Positions 51,543 to 60,806 of a DNA stretch of 64,000 nt are shown here, in pieces. Within the stretch, counting starts at the first letter, position 1. Each line of letters opens with the position of its first letter. This DNA is from Streptomyces venezuelae (GTDB taxonomy: Bacteria; Actinomycetota; Actinomycetes; Streptomycetales; Streptomycetaceae). Below the pieces are notes generated by a model. The model did no database searches. It saw nothing but the letters and a program-made list of their open reading frames with translations, and had not been told where the DNA came from. The position numbers and the translations under genes were made by a program. The DNA lies in the NCBI RefSeq assembly GCF_008642375.1, contig NZ_CP029194.1, forward strand, positions 4,811,001 to 4,875,000, written 5' to 3'.

Positions 51543-52391
51543 GTGGCAGAACCAGTGGTGCGCATCCCGGATGCGAAGGTCGCCCTGTCGACGGCCTCGG
51601 TCTATCCGGAGTCGACGGCGACGGCCTTCGAGATCGCCGCGCGCCTCGGGTACGACGGCGTCGAGGTCATGGTGTGGACCGACCCCGTCAGCCAGGACGT
51701 CGAGGCGCTGCGCCGCCTCTCCGACTACCACCAGGTCCCGATCCTGGCCGTCCACGCCCCCTGCCTCCTCATCACCCAGCGCGTCTGGTCCACCGACCCG
51801 TGGGTCAAGCTCCAGCGCGCCCAGGCGGCGGCCGAGAAGCTCGGCGCCTCCACGGTCGTCGTGCACCCGCCGTTCCGCTGGCAGCGCCAGTACGCGAAGG
51901 ACTTCGTCACCGGCATCTGGCGGATGGCGGACGAGACCGACGTCCGGTTCGCCGTCGAGAACATGTACCCGTGGCGCTACAAGGACCGGGAGATGCTCGC
52001 GTACGCCCCCGAGTGGGACGTCACGAAGGACGACTACCGGCACTTCACCGTCGACCTCTCGCACACCGCGACCGCCCGCACCGACGCCCTCGCGATGATC
52101 GACCGCATGGGCGACCGCCTCGGCCACGTCCACCTCGCCGACGGCAAGGGCTCCGCCAAGGACGAGCACCTGGTCCCGGGCCGGGGCACGCAGCCCTGCG
52201 CCGAGCTCCTGGAGCGGCTCGCGCTCACCGGCTTCGACGGCCACGTCGTCATCGAGGTCAACACCCGCCGCGCGATGTCAGCCGCCGAACGCGAGGCCGA
52301 CCTCGCCGAGGCCCTCGCCTTCACCCGGCTCCACCTCGCGTCCGCCGCGGGCCGCCCCTCCCGTCCGGCCGAGCGGGCCCCGCGCCCATGA
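51543..52391 (+). CDS. Sugar phosphate isomerase/epimerase-like TIM-barrel protein
   Basis: A 282-residue xylose-isomerase-like TIM barrel (AP endonuclease family 2 fold). Likely metal-site strands are VRFAVENMYPW (Glu), FTVDLSHTATA (Asp, His), LGHVHLADGKG (His) and GHVVIEVNTRRA (Glu). The barrel starts VALSTASVYPESTATAFEIA. The family covers sugar epimerases, isomerases and inositol enzymes, so the substrate is open. GTG 51543 fits a leaderless start; another GTG four codons in is possible. Its stop overlaps the TetR start (ATGA). Confidence 0.85.
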   Translation: MAEPVVRIPDAKVALSTASVYPESTATAFEIAARLGYDGVEVMVWTDPVSQDVEALRRLSDYHQVPILAVHAPCLLITQRVWSTDPWVKLQRAQAAAEKLGASTVVVHPPFRWQRQYAKDFVTGIWRMADETDVRFAVENMYPWRYKDREMLAYAPEWDVTKDDYRHFTVDLSHTATARTDALAMIDRMGDRLGHVHLADGKGSAKDEHLVPGRGTQPCAELLERLALTGFDGHVVIEVNTRRAMSAAEREADLAEALAFTRLHLASAAGRPSRPAERAPRP

Positions 52392-52999
52392 CCGACCCGG
52401 CCCCCCGCCGGCGCGGCCGCCCGTCCCGTACCGAGGAGGACAGCGGACCGGGCGCGCGCGAACGCATCCTGGAGGCGGCCCGCACGCAGTTCGCGGAGCG
52501 CGGGTACGACAAGGCCTCCGTCCGCGGCATCGCCAAGGCCGCCGGCGTGGACCCGGCGCTCGTGCACCACTACTTCGGTACAAAGGACGAGGTCTTCGCC
52601 GCCGCGATCGAGGTCTCCTTCGAGCCGGCGCTCGTCGTCCCGGCGATCCTCGGCGGCCCGCGCGAGGCCATCGGCGAGCGGCTCGCGCGCTTCTTCATCG
52701 GCGTCTGGGAGAACCCGGTCAGCCGCGCCCCGCTCCTCGCGATCGTCCGCTCCGCGCTGACCCACGAGGCCGCGGCCAAGGTGCTGCGGACCTTCGTGCT
52801 CCGCCGGCTCCTGGAGCGGATCGCGGCCGAACTCGACGTACCGGAGCCGAGCTTCCGCGCGGAGCTGGCCGCCTCCCACATGATCGGGATCGTGATCCTG
52901 CGGTACGTGATCCAGGTCGAGCCGCTGGCCTCGGCCGACCCGGAGGAGATCGTGGCCCAGGTGGCACCGACGCTCCAGCGGTACCTGACCGAGAGCTGA
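52388..52999 (+). CDS. TetR-family regulator
   Basis: A 203-residue regulator coupled to the isomerase gene by ATGA. The helix-turn-helix is ARERILEAARTQFAERGYDK, ASVRGIAKAAGVDPALVHHY and FGTKDEVFAAA. The C-terminal domain (SRAPLLAIVRSALTHEAAAK, SHMIGIVILRYVIQVEPLAS) is of the type common in TetR proteins of unknown ligand. It could bind the palindrome cluster upstream of the operon, but TetR sites are usually longer, so this is a guess. Confidence 0.9.
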   Translation: MTDPAPRRRGRPSRTEEDSGPGARERILEAARTQFAERGYDKASVRGIAKAAGVDPALVHHYFGTKDEVFAAAIEVSFEPALVVPAILGGPREAIGERLARFFIGVWENPVSRAPLLAIVRSALTHEAAAKVLRTFVLRRLLERIAAELDVPEPSFRAELAASHMIGIVILRYVIQVEPLASADPEEIVAQVAPTLQRYLTES

Positions 53000-53127
53000 G
53001 AGCCTCGGGGAGGCGACAGCCGACCGAAAGCTGAACACCTCGTCCGCCATTCGGACGCTCTGTCCAGATCTTGGAGCGTCGGCGTACGCTCGAAGGCAAG
53101 CACACCCATCACGAGGAGCGAGCGACG

Positions 53128-54981
53128 ATGCCCGAGCTGAGGTCCCGCACAGTCACCCACGGCCGCAACATGGCGGGCGCACGCGCCCTTATGCGCGCCT
53201 CCGGTGTACCCGGCGCGGACATCGGCCGGAAGCCCATCATCGCCGTCGCCAACTCCTTCACGGAGTTCGTCCCCGGCCACACCCACCTCCAGCCGGTCGG
53301 CCGGATCGTGTCCGAGGCCATCACGGCCGCCGGCGGCATCGCCCGCGAGTTCAACACGATCGCCGTCGACGACGGCATCGCGATGGGCCACGGCGGCATG
53401 CTCTACAGCCTCCCGTCCCGCGACCTGATCGCCGACAGCGTGGAGTACATGGTGGAGGCGCACTGCGCCGACGCCCTGATCTGCATCTCCAACTGCGACA
53501 AGATCACCCCCGGCATGCTGATGGCCGCCCTGCGCCTCAACATCCCGACGGTCTTCGTCTCCGGCGGTCCGATGGAGTCCGGCCGCGCCACGCTCGTCGA
53601 CGGCACGGTCCGCACGCTCGACCTGGTCGACGCGATCTCCGACGCCGTGAACCCCAAGATCTCGGACGAGGACATCGCCCGGATCGAGGAGAACGCCTGT
53701 CCGACCTGCGGCTCGTGTTCCGGCATGTTCACCGCCAACTCGATGAACTGCCTGACCGAGGCGATCGGCCTCTCCCTCCCCGGCAACGGCTCGCTGCTCG
53801 CGACCCACACCGGCCGCAAGGCGCTGTACGAGAACGCGGCGCGCACGGTCGTCGACATCACCCGCCGGTACTACGACGAGGACGACGCCTCCGTCCTGCC
53901 GCGCTCGATCGCGACCCGCGCGGCCTTCGAGAACGCCATGGCGCTCGACATCGCCATGGGCGGCTCGACCAACACGATCCTGCACCTGCTCGCCGCCGCC
54001 CAGGAGGCCGAGCTCGACTACGGCCTCAGCGACATGGACGAGATCTCGCGCCGGGTGCCCTGCCTGGCCAAGGTCGCGCCGAACGTCGCCAAGGACCGCA
54101 CGTACTACATGGAGGACGTGCACCGGGCGGGCGGCATCCCGGCGATCCTCGGCGAGCTCTACCGCGCGGGCCTGCTCAACGAGGACGTCAACACCGTCCA
54201 CTCCGCCTCCATCAAGGAGTGGCTGGACACCTGGGACGTCCGCGGCGGCTCCGCCACGGACGAGGCCGTCGAGCTGTTCCACGCGGCCCCCGGCTGCGTC
54301 CGCTCGGCGACCGCCTTCTCGCAGTCCGAGCGCTGGGAGACCCTGGACACGGACGCGGCCGGCGGCTGCATCCGCGACGCGGCCCACGCGTACTCCAAGG
54401 ACGGCGGCCTCGCGGTCCTGCGCGGCAACCTGGCCGTCGACGGCTGTGTCGTGAAGACGGCCGGCGTGGACGAGTCGATCTGGACCTTCGAGGGCCCGGC
54501 CGTCGTCTGCGAGTCGCAGGACGAGGCCGTCGAGAAGATCCTGAACAAGCAGGTCAAGGACGGCGACGTGGTCGTCATCCGCTACGAGGGCCCGCGCGGC
54601 GGCCCGGGCATGCAGGAGATGCTCTACCCGACCTCCTTCCTCAAGGGCCGGGGCCTGGGCAAGACCTGCGCGCTGGTCACGGACGGCCGCTTCTCCGGCG
54701 GCACGTCGGGCCTCTCCATCGGCCACGCCTCCCCGGAGGCGGCCTCGGGCGGCACGATCGCCCTCGTCGAGGACGGCGACCGGATCCGTATCGACATCCC
54801 GAACCGCTCGATCGAGCTCCTCGTCGACGAGACCACCCTGGACGCCCGCCGTTCCGCGCTGAACGGCGTGTACGCGCCGAAGAACCGCGAGCGCAAGGTG
54901 TCGGCGGCGCTGAAGGCGTACGCGGCGATGGCGACGAGCGCGGACAAGGGCGCGGTCCGGGACGTGACGAAGCTGGGCTGA
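53128..54981 (+). CDS. ilvD: Dihydroxy-acid dehydratase
   Basis: A 617-residue Fe-S enzyme that dehydrates 2,3-dihydroxyisovalerate and its homologue in the valine/isoleucine pathway. Cluster ligands are in CISNCDKITPGM and NACPTCGSCSGMFTANSM, as is usual for the [4Fe-4S] group. Other signatures are DDGIAMGHGGMLYSLPSRDL, GGSTNTILHLLA, RYEGPRGGPGMQEML and TDGRFSGGTSGLSIGH. Length matches the bacterial 610-620 class. The ATG has AGGAG upstream. It stands alone, ending at a strong terminator. Confidence 0.97.
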   Translation: MPELRSRTVTHGRNMAGARALMRASGVPGADIGRKPIIAVANSFTEFVPGHTHLQPVGRIVSEAITAAGGIAREFNTIAVDDGIAMGHGGMLYSLPSRDLIADSVEYMVEAHCADALICISNCDKITPGMLMAALRLNIPTVFVSGGPMESGRATLVDGTVRTLDLVDAISDAVNPKISDEDIARIEENACPTCGSCSGMFTANSMNCLTEAIGLSLPGNGSLLATHTGRKALYENAARTVVDITRRYYDEDDASVLPRSIATRAAFENAMALDIAMGGSTNTILHLLAAAQEAELDYGLSDMDEISRRVPCLAKVAPNVAKDRTYYMEDVHRAGGIPAILGELYRAGLLNEDVNTVHSASIKEWLDTWDVRGGSATDEAVELFHAAPGCVRSATAFSQSERWETLDTDAAGGCIRDAAHAYSKDGGLAVLRGNLAVDGCVVKTAGVDESIWTFEGPAVVCESQDEAVEKILNKQVKDGDVVVIRYEGPRGGPGMQEMLYPTSFLKGRGLGKTCALVTDGRFSGGTSGLSIGHASPEAASGGTIALVEDGDRIRIDIPNRSIELLVDETTLDARRSALNGVYAPKNRERKVSAALKAYAAMATSADKGAVRDVTKLG

Positions 54982-55001
54982 GCCCGGCGCACGGACGCTG
55001 A

Positions 55002-55040
55002 GACGGCGGGGAGTGGGTACGACACCCACTCCCCGCCGTC
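55002..55040. terminator. Bidirectional terminator between ilvD and the kinase gene
   Basis: GACGGCGGGGAGTGGGT, five-base loop, and its exact complement: a perfect 17-bp stem between convergent genes. Confidence 0.85.
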
Positions 55041-55060
55041 GTACGTCCGGTCCTACCGGC

Positions 55061-57226
55061 TCACCAGGACTCGGGCTCGCGCGCGTCGACCGCGAAGACC
55101 GAGCCGTCGGGCGCCGTCCCGAACACCCGGTCCCCGGCGACCTGCGGCTCGGGGACCATGGGCGCGTAGCCGAGCCGCCCGTTCCGCAGCCGCGGCCGGG
55201 TCTGGCCGATCAGCGCCCCGCGCGCGGTGTTGACGGCGAGCAGCCGCCCGTCCTGGACGGAGAAGTACAGGCGGTCGTCGCCCCCGAGGACCGGTTCGGA
55301 GACGTTCCCGGCACCCGTCTCCAGCTCCCACAGCACCCGCCCCTTCGGCGCGGCGGTGTCGAAGGCGGTGAGGTGGCCGTTCGCGTCGAGGATGTGGACG
55401 ACCGCGCCGCGCACGGCGACGCCCCGGACGTCGATCCGGTGGGGCAGCGCCAGCCGCCTCATGGAGGCCGCCGAGCCGTCGGGGCCCAGCACCACAAGGC
55501 CGTCGATCAGCGGGTCCTGGTAGTGGTCGCCGAGGACGAGCGCCCCGTCGCCGGTGCGGCCCAGCGGCGCGAGATCGCCGTCCAGGGTCCGCTGCCAGAC
55601 CACCTCGCCGGTCCGGGGACGGACCGTCCCGACCCGAGTGGTCGACCCGTCGGCCGAGATCTCGGAGACGTCCAGCAGCCCGGACGGAGCGTCGTACGCG
55701 CCGAGCCGCGGGACCGAGAAGCCGGCCAGGCCGTGCCGCCAGAGTTCCTTCCCGCTGCGGCTGTCGAGGGCCCGGAGCCCGCCGCGCCCGTCGGCCAGGA
55801 CGACGGCGGTGCCGGCGGCCCGGTACAGCTCGGGCGCGGTCCCCGTCTGGCCGGCGCTCCACCCGGGGGCGCCGCCCCCGGCGTCGTAGGCCCGGAGCGG
55901 GCCCGTGGGGGCGGCGGCGCCGACGAGTCCGTCGGCCAGGAGGGCGGGAGCCGTCGGGGTCTCCGAGTCGATGGGGGTGGTCCGCGACCACAGGACCTGC
56001 CCCGTGACGGGGTCGAGCCGGGCGATGCCGACGCCCCGGGCCACGCAGTACAGCGCGCCGCCGCCGTGCATGCAGGCGGGAGCGGCCGTCGGGCCCCGCT
56101 CCTGGAGCGGCGTCCGCCAGCCCGCGAAGGCCGTGGCGACCTCGTCCGGGCGGGCGGGAGTCTCGCGCCCGCCCTCCGCGGGAGTGCTCAGCGCGCCGTA
56201 CAGCCCGGCGCCGGTCAGCGCGAGCACGGCGACGAGGGCGGCGGTCAGCCGCGGACGGATCCGGAGGCGCCGGCGGGGCGGGGGAGCCACCGTGGCCGCC
56301 CGGACGCGGGTGTCCGCGTCCCAGGCGGGGCAGGAGCCGGGCTCCTTCTCCGGCAGGGTGGGGCGCCGCCGCTGCGCCGGTATGAAGGCCTCCGCCTCGT
56401 ACGAGGGCGGCAGCAGCGCCGACATGATCTCGGCGGGGGTCGGCCGTTCGGCGGGATCCTTGGCGAGGCAGCGCGCCACGAGCGGCGCCAGCTCCTCCGG
56501 CACGTCCGTGAGGTCAGGCTCGTCGTGGACGACCTGGTAGGCCACGATGTACGGGCTGTCGGAGTCGAACGGGCCGTGCCCGGTCGCCGCGTGCACGAGG
56601 ACCGAGCCCAGCGCGAAGACGTCCGCCGCGGGCCCGACCTCGCGGGGCCGCTGGAACTGCTCGGGCGCCATGAAGGGCGGCGAGCCGATCAGCTTCCCCG
56701 TCTCGGTGTGCAGGTCGCTGTCCACGGGCCGGGAGATGCCGAAGTCGATGACCTTCGGTCCGGTGTCGGTGAGCAGGACGTTGCTGGGCTTGAGGTCCCG
56801 GTGGACGACCCCGGCGCGGTGGATGTCCCTCAGCGCCTCGGCGAGCCCGGCGGTGAGCCGGCGCAGTTCGGCGGGGGACAGGGGGCCGTTCCGCTTCACC
56901 TGGTCGGCGAGGGTCGGCCCGGGCACGTAGAGCGTGGCCATCCAGGGGCGTACGGCATCGGGGTCGGCGTCGACGACCGGCGCGGTGAAGGCCCCGCTCA
57001 CCCGCCGGGCGGCCGCGACCTCCTGGCGGAAACGGGCCCGGAACTCCGGGTGCTCCGCGTACCGAGCGTGTACGACCTTGACCGCGAGCCGCAGGCCGGA
57101 GGGGGAGGCGGCGAGATGGACGACCCCCATGCCGCCGGATCCGAGACGTGCCTGGAGGCGGTAGTCGCCCGCGTACTCGGGCCCCTCCGCATCCCGGTCG
57201 GCGCCGGTACTGCGCAACGGTGGCAT
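55061..57226 (-). CDS. AfsK-like Ser/Thr protein kinase with extracellular PQQ-type beta-propeller
   Basis: A 721-residue transmembrane Hanks-type kinase. The kinase domain is 20-285: P-loop ARLGSGGMGVVHLA, Lys in LAVKVVHARY, catalytic loop VVHRDLKPSNVLL, DFG in VIDFGISRPV and APE-type FMAPEQFQRP. A Pro/Arg-rich linker leads to one membrane helix near 320-340. The outside part (about 365-721) has repeated PQQ-like blades (RLDPVTGQVLWSRTTP, ALDSRSGKELWRHGL, TVRPRTGEVVWQRTL). This layout matches AfsK relatives that sense a wall or small-molecule signal. Substrates are unknown. It is divergent from a small SH3 protein. Confidence 0.92.
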   Translation of the reverse strand: MPPLRSTGADRDAEGPEYAGDYRLQARLGSGGMGVVHLAASPSGLRLAVKVVHARYAEHPEFRARFRQEVAAARRVSGAFTAPVVDADPDAVRPWMATLYVPGPTLADQVKRNGPLSPAELRRLTAGLAEALRDIHRAGVVHRDLKPSNVLLTDTGPKVIDFGISRPVDSDLHTETGKLIGSPPFMAPEQFQRPREVGPAADVFALGSVLVHAATGHGPFDSDSPYIVAYQVVHDEPDLTDVPEELAPLVARCLAKDPAERPTPAEIMSALLPPSYEAEAFIPAQRRRPTLPEKEPGSCPAWDADTRVRAATVAPPPRRRLRIRPRLTAALVAVLALTGAGLYGALSTPAEGGRETPARPDEVATAFAGWRTPLQERGPTAAPACMHGGGALYCVARGVGIARLDPVTGQVLWSRTTPIDSETPTAPALLADGLVGAAAPTGPLRAYDAGGGAPGWSAGQTGTAPELYRAAGTAVVLADGRGGLRALDSRSGKELWRHGLAGFSVPRLGAYDAPSGLLDVSEISADGSTTRVGTVRPRTGEVVWQRTLDGDLAPLGRTGDGALVLGDHYQDPLIDGLVVLGPDGSAASMRRLALPHRIDVRGVAVRGAVVHILDANGHLTAFDTAAPKGRVLWELETGAGNVSEPVLGGDDRLYFSVQDGRLLAVNTARGALIGQTRPRLRNGRLGYAPMVPEPQVAGDRVFGTAPDGSVFAVDAREPESW

Positions 57227-57381
57227 CGCCCACCCCCGTGTGATTCCCCGTCACATCACGCGCGTGAGCGACCCGACGGAGCCTAGTCCATGGTGCCCGC
57301 GAAGCCGGAGGAGCTTGCTAGCCTGCGCGTCGCAGAGAGTGAAACTCGGCGTAGCGCTTTGCGCCACAGGGGGAGGACACC

Positions 57382-57687
57382 ATGGGAACCGACGACAAGC
57401 AGCCCACGGCGGACGTGTCGACGACGGCGACGAGCGCGGTGAAGCGCTACGCCATAGCCCCGGGGTACCGGGTCAACGTCCGCTCGGGCCCCAGCACCCA
57501 GTACTCGATCGTCCGGTCGCTGGCCCCCGGCTCCACGGTCCCGATCCACTGCCAGAAGCCCGGCGAATGGGTCAGCGGCCCGTACGGCACCACCAACCTC
57601 TGGGACAGCATCGCCCCGGGCGAGTACGTCTCCGACGCCTACGTGAAGACGGGCAGCGACGGCTACGTCGCACCACGCTGCGCCTGA
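57382..57687 (+). CDS. Small SH3-domain protein
   Basis: A 101-residue protein with one bacterial SH3 domain (about 25-100): YRVNVRSGPSTQYSIVRSLA, PGSTVPIHCQKPGEWVSGPY and LWDSIAPGEYVSDAYVKTGS. No classical signal peptide is visible (start MGTDDKQPTADVSTTATSAV), so export, if any, uses another route. SH3b domains usually bind peptidoglycan peptides. GGGGGAGGA precedes the ATG. It is divergent from the AfsK-like kinase, with 155 bp between the two starts. Confidence 0.82.
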   Translation: MGTDDKQPTADVSTTATSAVKRYAIAPGYRVNVRSGPSTQYSIVRSLAPGSTVPIHCQKPGEWVSGPYGTTNLWDSIAPGEYVSDAYVKTGSDGYVAPRCA

Positions 57688-57722
57688 GGCCCTCCTCCGC
57701 CGCTCCGGGGATAATCGACTCT

Positions 57723-58247
57723 GTGAGCGACGAAGAGCAGACCCCCGGCACGGAGCAGACCCCCAGCGCGGCGGCAGGCGGCCCGCAGCCCGAGGAGATC
57801 CGTTTCTTCGGTACGACCTGGGTCGACCACACCGGCCACTACGCGCTGCGCCGCGTCGGCGTGGCCGCCGGCTCGCTGGCCGCCGCCGTCGCGGCCTGCT
57901 TCGTGCTGCGCTTCGCCTACGAAGGCCTGGAGATCGCGAACATCGGCGGCTTCGTCAACATGCTGGTCGTCGTCATGTTCGCGGTCTGCAGCGCCATCGC
58001 CTTCCGCAAGACCTGGGAGGGCTTCACCCGCAGGCCCACCGACCCGCGTCGCGAGGAGTCGCTGCGCAGCCTGAAGGCCATCGGCTTCATCGGCTCGCTC
58101 CTCGCCTACTTCTTCCGCTGCTTCACCGAGGCGCCCGGCGAGCAGCTGCGCCGCACGGAGTACGAGACCTCGCGCGCCCAGTACGAGAAGCGCCGCAACG
58201 CCCGCACGGGCAACCCGGCCGCCCGCAAGAAGCCCAAGCGCAAGTAG
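57723..58247 (+). CDS. Conserved membrane protein with two helices
   Basis: A 174-residue protein. An acidic N-terminus (SDEEQTPGTEQTPSAAAG) precedes two hydrophobic segments at about 48-68 and 76-95, then a long basic cytoplasmic C-terminus (ETSRAQYEKRRNARTG, ending KKPKRK). A GATAAT hexamer lies eight bases before the GTG start, so the mRNA is probably leaderless. It follows the SH3 gene by 35 bp. No function is known to me. Confidence 0.75.
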   Translation: MSDEEQTPGTEQTPSAAAGGPQPEEIRFFGTTWVDHTGHYALRRVGVAAGSLAAAVAACFVLRFAYEGLEIANIGGFVNMLVVVMFAVCSAIAFRKTWEGFTRRPTDPRREESLRSLKAIGFIGSLLAYFFRCFTEAPGEQLRRTEYETSRAQYEKRRNARTGNPAARKKPKRK

Positions 58248-58293
58248 CCCACCCGGCGGCCCACCCGGCAATCCACCCGACCCGTCCGCGTCC

Positions 58294-58322
58294 TTGACGC
58301 TCGGCACCCCCAGGAGCACTAT
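58294..58322 (+). promoter_or_regulatory. Candidate promoter of the ABC-2 exporter operon
   Basis: TTGACG (58294-58299), a 17-bp spacer, then CACTAT (58317-58322). Transcription would begin at about 58328-58330, inside the palindrome that overlaps the start codon. Confidence 0.5.
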
Positions 58323-58338
58323 TCATCACATGATGAAT
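58321..58338. promoter_or_regulatory. Perfect 18-bp palindrome over the exporter start codon
   Basis: ATTCATCA-CA-TGATGAAT: an 8-bp perfect inverted repeat with a 2-bp centre. It overlaps the proposed transcription start and both candidate ATGs (58330, 58333), a classic repressor-operator position. Confidence 0.7.
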
Positions 58339-59178
58339 TCCCCGACGGGCGCCCCAGGCTCGACGGAAACGGCCCGGGCAGCCCACGACACCGCCGCCGT
58401 CACCGCCCACGCCCTCACCGCCGTACGAGGCGAGCGCACGGTCCTCCGCGGCCTCGACTTCACCGTCCCCGCCGGCCGCATCACCGGCCTCCTCGGTCCC
58501 TCCGGCTGCGGCAAGACCACCCTCATGCGCGCGATCGTCGGCACCCAGGCCAAGGTCGGCGGCACCCTCCAGGTCCTCGGCCGCCCCGCGGGCGACCCCG
58601 CCCTCCGCTCCCGCATCGGCTACGTCACCCAGGCCCCCTCGGTCTACGACGACCTCACCGTCCGCCAGAACCTCGACTACTTCGCCGCCATCCTCTTCCC
58701 CGGCCGCGCCCGCCGCCACGACCGCCGTACCGCCGTCGACCGGGCCGTCACCGACGTCGACCTCACCTCGCACGCCGACTCCCTCGCCGGCCGGCTCTCC
58801 GGCGGCCAGCGCAGCCGCGTCTCCCTCGCCGTCGCCCTCCTCGGCACCCCCGAACTGCTCGTCCTCGACGAACCCACCGTCGGCCTCGACCCCGTCCTCC
58901 GCCGCGACCTGTGGAACCTCTTCCACCAGATCGCCGCCGACCGCGGGACGACCCTCCTCGTCTCCTCCCACGTCATGGACGAGGCCGAGCGCTGCCACCG
59001 CCTCCTCCTCATGCGCGAGGGCGAGATCCTCGCCGAGGACACCCCCGAAGCCCTCCGCCGCCGCAACGACACCGCCACCGTCGAAGAGGCCTTCCTCCAC
59101 CTCGTCGACGCCGCCGCCCGCGCGGCACACCCCGGAGCCGGACACCCCCGCACCACCCACGAGGAGCCCCGCTCATGA
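58330..59178 (+). CDS. ABC-2-type exporter ATPase (DrrA-like)
   Basis: A 282-residue ATPase for a two-gene exporter. Walker A is GLLGPSGCGKTTLMRA near 54, Q-loop GYVTQAPSVYDDLT, signature AGRLSGGQRSRVSLAVAL, Walker B LLVLDEPTVGLDPVL and the His in LVSSHVMDEAERCH. The C-terminus after 235 is short, as in drug and antibiotic exporters of the DrrA/NodI type. The AGGAG lies 13 bp from the ATG. The stop overlaps the permease start by ATGA. Confidence 0.9.
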   Translation: MMNSPTGAPGSTETARAAHDTAAVTAHALTAVRGERTVLRGLDFTVPAGRITGLLGPSGCGKTTLMRAIVGTQAKVGGTLQVLGRPAGDPALRSRIGYVTQAPSVYDDLTVRQNLDYFAAILFPGRARRHDRRTAVDRAVTDVDLTSHADSLAGRLSGGQRSRVSLAVALLGTPELLVLDEPTVGLDPVLRRDLWNLFHQIAADRGTTLLVSSHVMDEAERCHRLLLMREGEILAEDTPEALRRRNDTATVEEAFLHLVDAAARAAHPGAGHPRTTHEEPRS

Positions 59179-59912
59179 ACGGCGCCCGCACCCTCGCCAC
59201 CGCGGCCCGCGTCCTGCGTCAGCTGCGCCACGACCCCCGCTCGATCGCCCTGATGCTCCTCGTCCCCTGCCTGATGCTCTTCCTGCTCCGGTACGTGTTC
59301 GACGGAAGCCCCGGCACCTTCGACAACATCGGCGCCTCCCTCCTCGGCATCCTCCCGCTCATCACGATGTTCCTGGTGACCTCCATCGCCACCCTCAGGG
59401 AACGCACCTCCGGCACCCTGGAACGCCTCCTCGCCATGCCCCTCGGCAAGGCCGACCTCATCGCCGGCTACGCCCTCGCCTTCGGCCTCCTCGCGGTCAT
59501 CCAGTCCACCCTCGCCACCGGCCTCGCCGTCTGGTTCCTCGGCCTCGACGTCGTCGGCTCCCCCTGGCTCCTCCTCCTCGTCGCCCTCCTCGACGCCCTC
59601 CTCGGCACCGCCCTCGGACTCTTCGTCTCCGCCTTCGCCGCCTCCGAGTTCCAGGCCGTCCAGTTCATGCCGGCCGTGATCTTCCCCCAGCTCCTGCTCT
59701 GCGGCCTCTTCACCCCACGCGACCGGATGGCCCCCGCCCTCGAAACGATCTCCGACGCCCTGCCCATGTCGTACGCCGTCGACGGCATGAACCAGGTTCT
59801 CCGCCACCCCGACATCACCGGCGACTTCGTCCGCGACGCCCTCGTCGTCGCAGGCTGCGCCGTCCTCGTTCTCGCCCTCGGCGCGGCCACCCTCCGCCGC
59901 CGCACGGCCTGA
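59175..59912 (+). CDS. ABC-2-type exporter permease (DrrB-like)
   Basis: A 245-residue membrane protein with six predicted helices, the partner of the ATPase just upstream (ATGA overlap). ABC-2 features are RSIALMLLVPCLMLFLLRYV, SIATLRERTSGTLERLLAMP (cytoplasmic loop that contacts the ATPase), VQFMPAVIFPQLLLCGLFTP and ISDALPMSYAVDGMNQVL. The exported substrate is not known. proC follows after 83 bp with its own ribosome site. Confidence 0.9.
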   Translation: MNGARTLATAARVLRQLRHDPRSIALMLLVPCLMLFLLRYVFDGSPGTFDNIGASLLGILPLITMFLVTSIATLRERTSGTLERLLAMPLGKADLIAGYALAFGLLAVIQSTLATGLAVWFLGLDVVGSPWLLLLVALLDALLGTALGLFVSAFAASEFQAVQFMPAVIFPQLLLCGLFTPRDRMAPALETISDALPMSYAVDGMNQVLRHPDITGDFVRDALVVAGCAVLVLALGAATLRRRTA

Positions 59913-59995
59913 CCGCCCCTCGGACACCCACGCGCCACCGGCTCCGCCGATGCGAGGATGACCGGACATACCCCCTCCGGCGAGGTGAAAGACCC

Positions 59996-60805
59996 ATGAC
60001 GCAGACCGTCGCAGTCCTCGGCACCGGCAAGATCGGTGAAGCACTCCTCAGCGGCATGATCCGCGCCGGCTGGCGCCCCGCGAACCTCCTCGTCACCGCC
60101 CGCCGCAGCGAACGCGCCGACGAACTCCACGCCCGCTACGGCGTCGAAGCCGTCACCAACGCCGAGGCCGCCAAGCGCGCCGACACCCTCATCCTGGCCG
60201 TCAAGCCCCAGGACATGGGCCGTCTCCTCGACGAGCTCGCCCCCCACGTCGCCGCCGACCGCCTCGTCATCAGCGCCGCCGCCGGCATTCCCACCTCCTT
60301 CATCGAGGAGCGCCTCGCCACCGGCACCCCCGTCGTCCGCGTCATGCCCAACACCCCCGTCCTCGTCGACGAAGGCATGTCCGTGATCTCCGGCGGCAGC
60401 CACGCCACCCCCGCGCACCTCGTCCACACCGAGGAGATCTTCGGCGGCGTCGGCAAGACCCTCCGCGTCCCCGAGTCCCAGCAGGACGCGGCCACCGCCC
60501 TCTCCGGCTCCGGCCCGGCCTACTTCTACTTCCTCGTCGAGGCCATGACCGACGCCGGCATCCTCCTCGGCCTCCCCCGCGCCCAGGCCCACGACCTCAT
60601 CGTCCAGGCCGCCATCGGCGCCGCCGTGATGCTCCGCGACAGCGGCGAGCACCCCGTCAAGCTCCGCGAGGCCGTCACCTCCCCGGCCGGCACCACCATC
60701 AGCGCCATCCGCGAGCTGGAGAACCACGGCGTACGGGCCGCCCTCATCGCCGCCCTCGAAGCCGCCCGCGACCGCAGCCGCGAACTCGCCTCCGGCAACG
60801 GCTGA
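59996..60805 (+). CDS. proC: Pyrroline-5-carboxylate reductase
   Basis: Catalyses the last step of proline synthesis with NAD(P)H. A 269-residue protein with the Rossmann loop VAVLGTGKIGEALLSGMI, LILAVKPQDM, VISAAAGIPTSFIE, VVRVMPNTPVLVDEGMSV and the dimer-forming C-terminal signature ALSGSGPAYFYFLVEAM with REAVTSPAGTTISAI. The ATG has GAGGTGAAAG upstream. Its stop is 1 bp from that of the convergent hydrolase gene. Confidence 0.96.
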   Translation: MTQTVAVLGTGKIGEALLSGMIRAGWRPANLLVTARRSERADELHARYGVEAVTNAEAAKRADTLILAVKPQDMGRLLDELAPHVAADRLVISAAAGIPTSFIEERLATGTPVVRVMPNTPVLVDEGMSVISGGSHATPAHLVHTEEIFGGVGKTLRVPESQQDAATALSGSGPAYFYFLVEAMTDAGILLGLPRAQAHDLIVQAAIGAAVMLRDSGEHPVKLREAVTSPAGTTISAIRELENHGVRAALIAALEAARDRSRELASGNG

Positions 60806-60806
60806 C

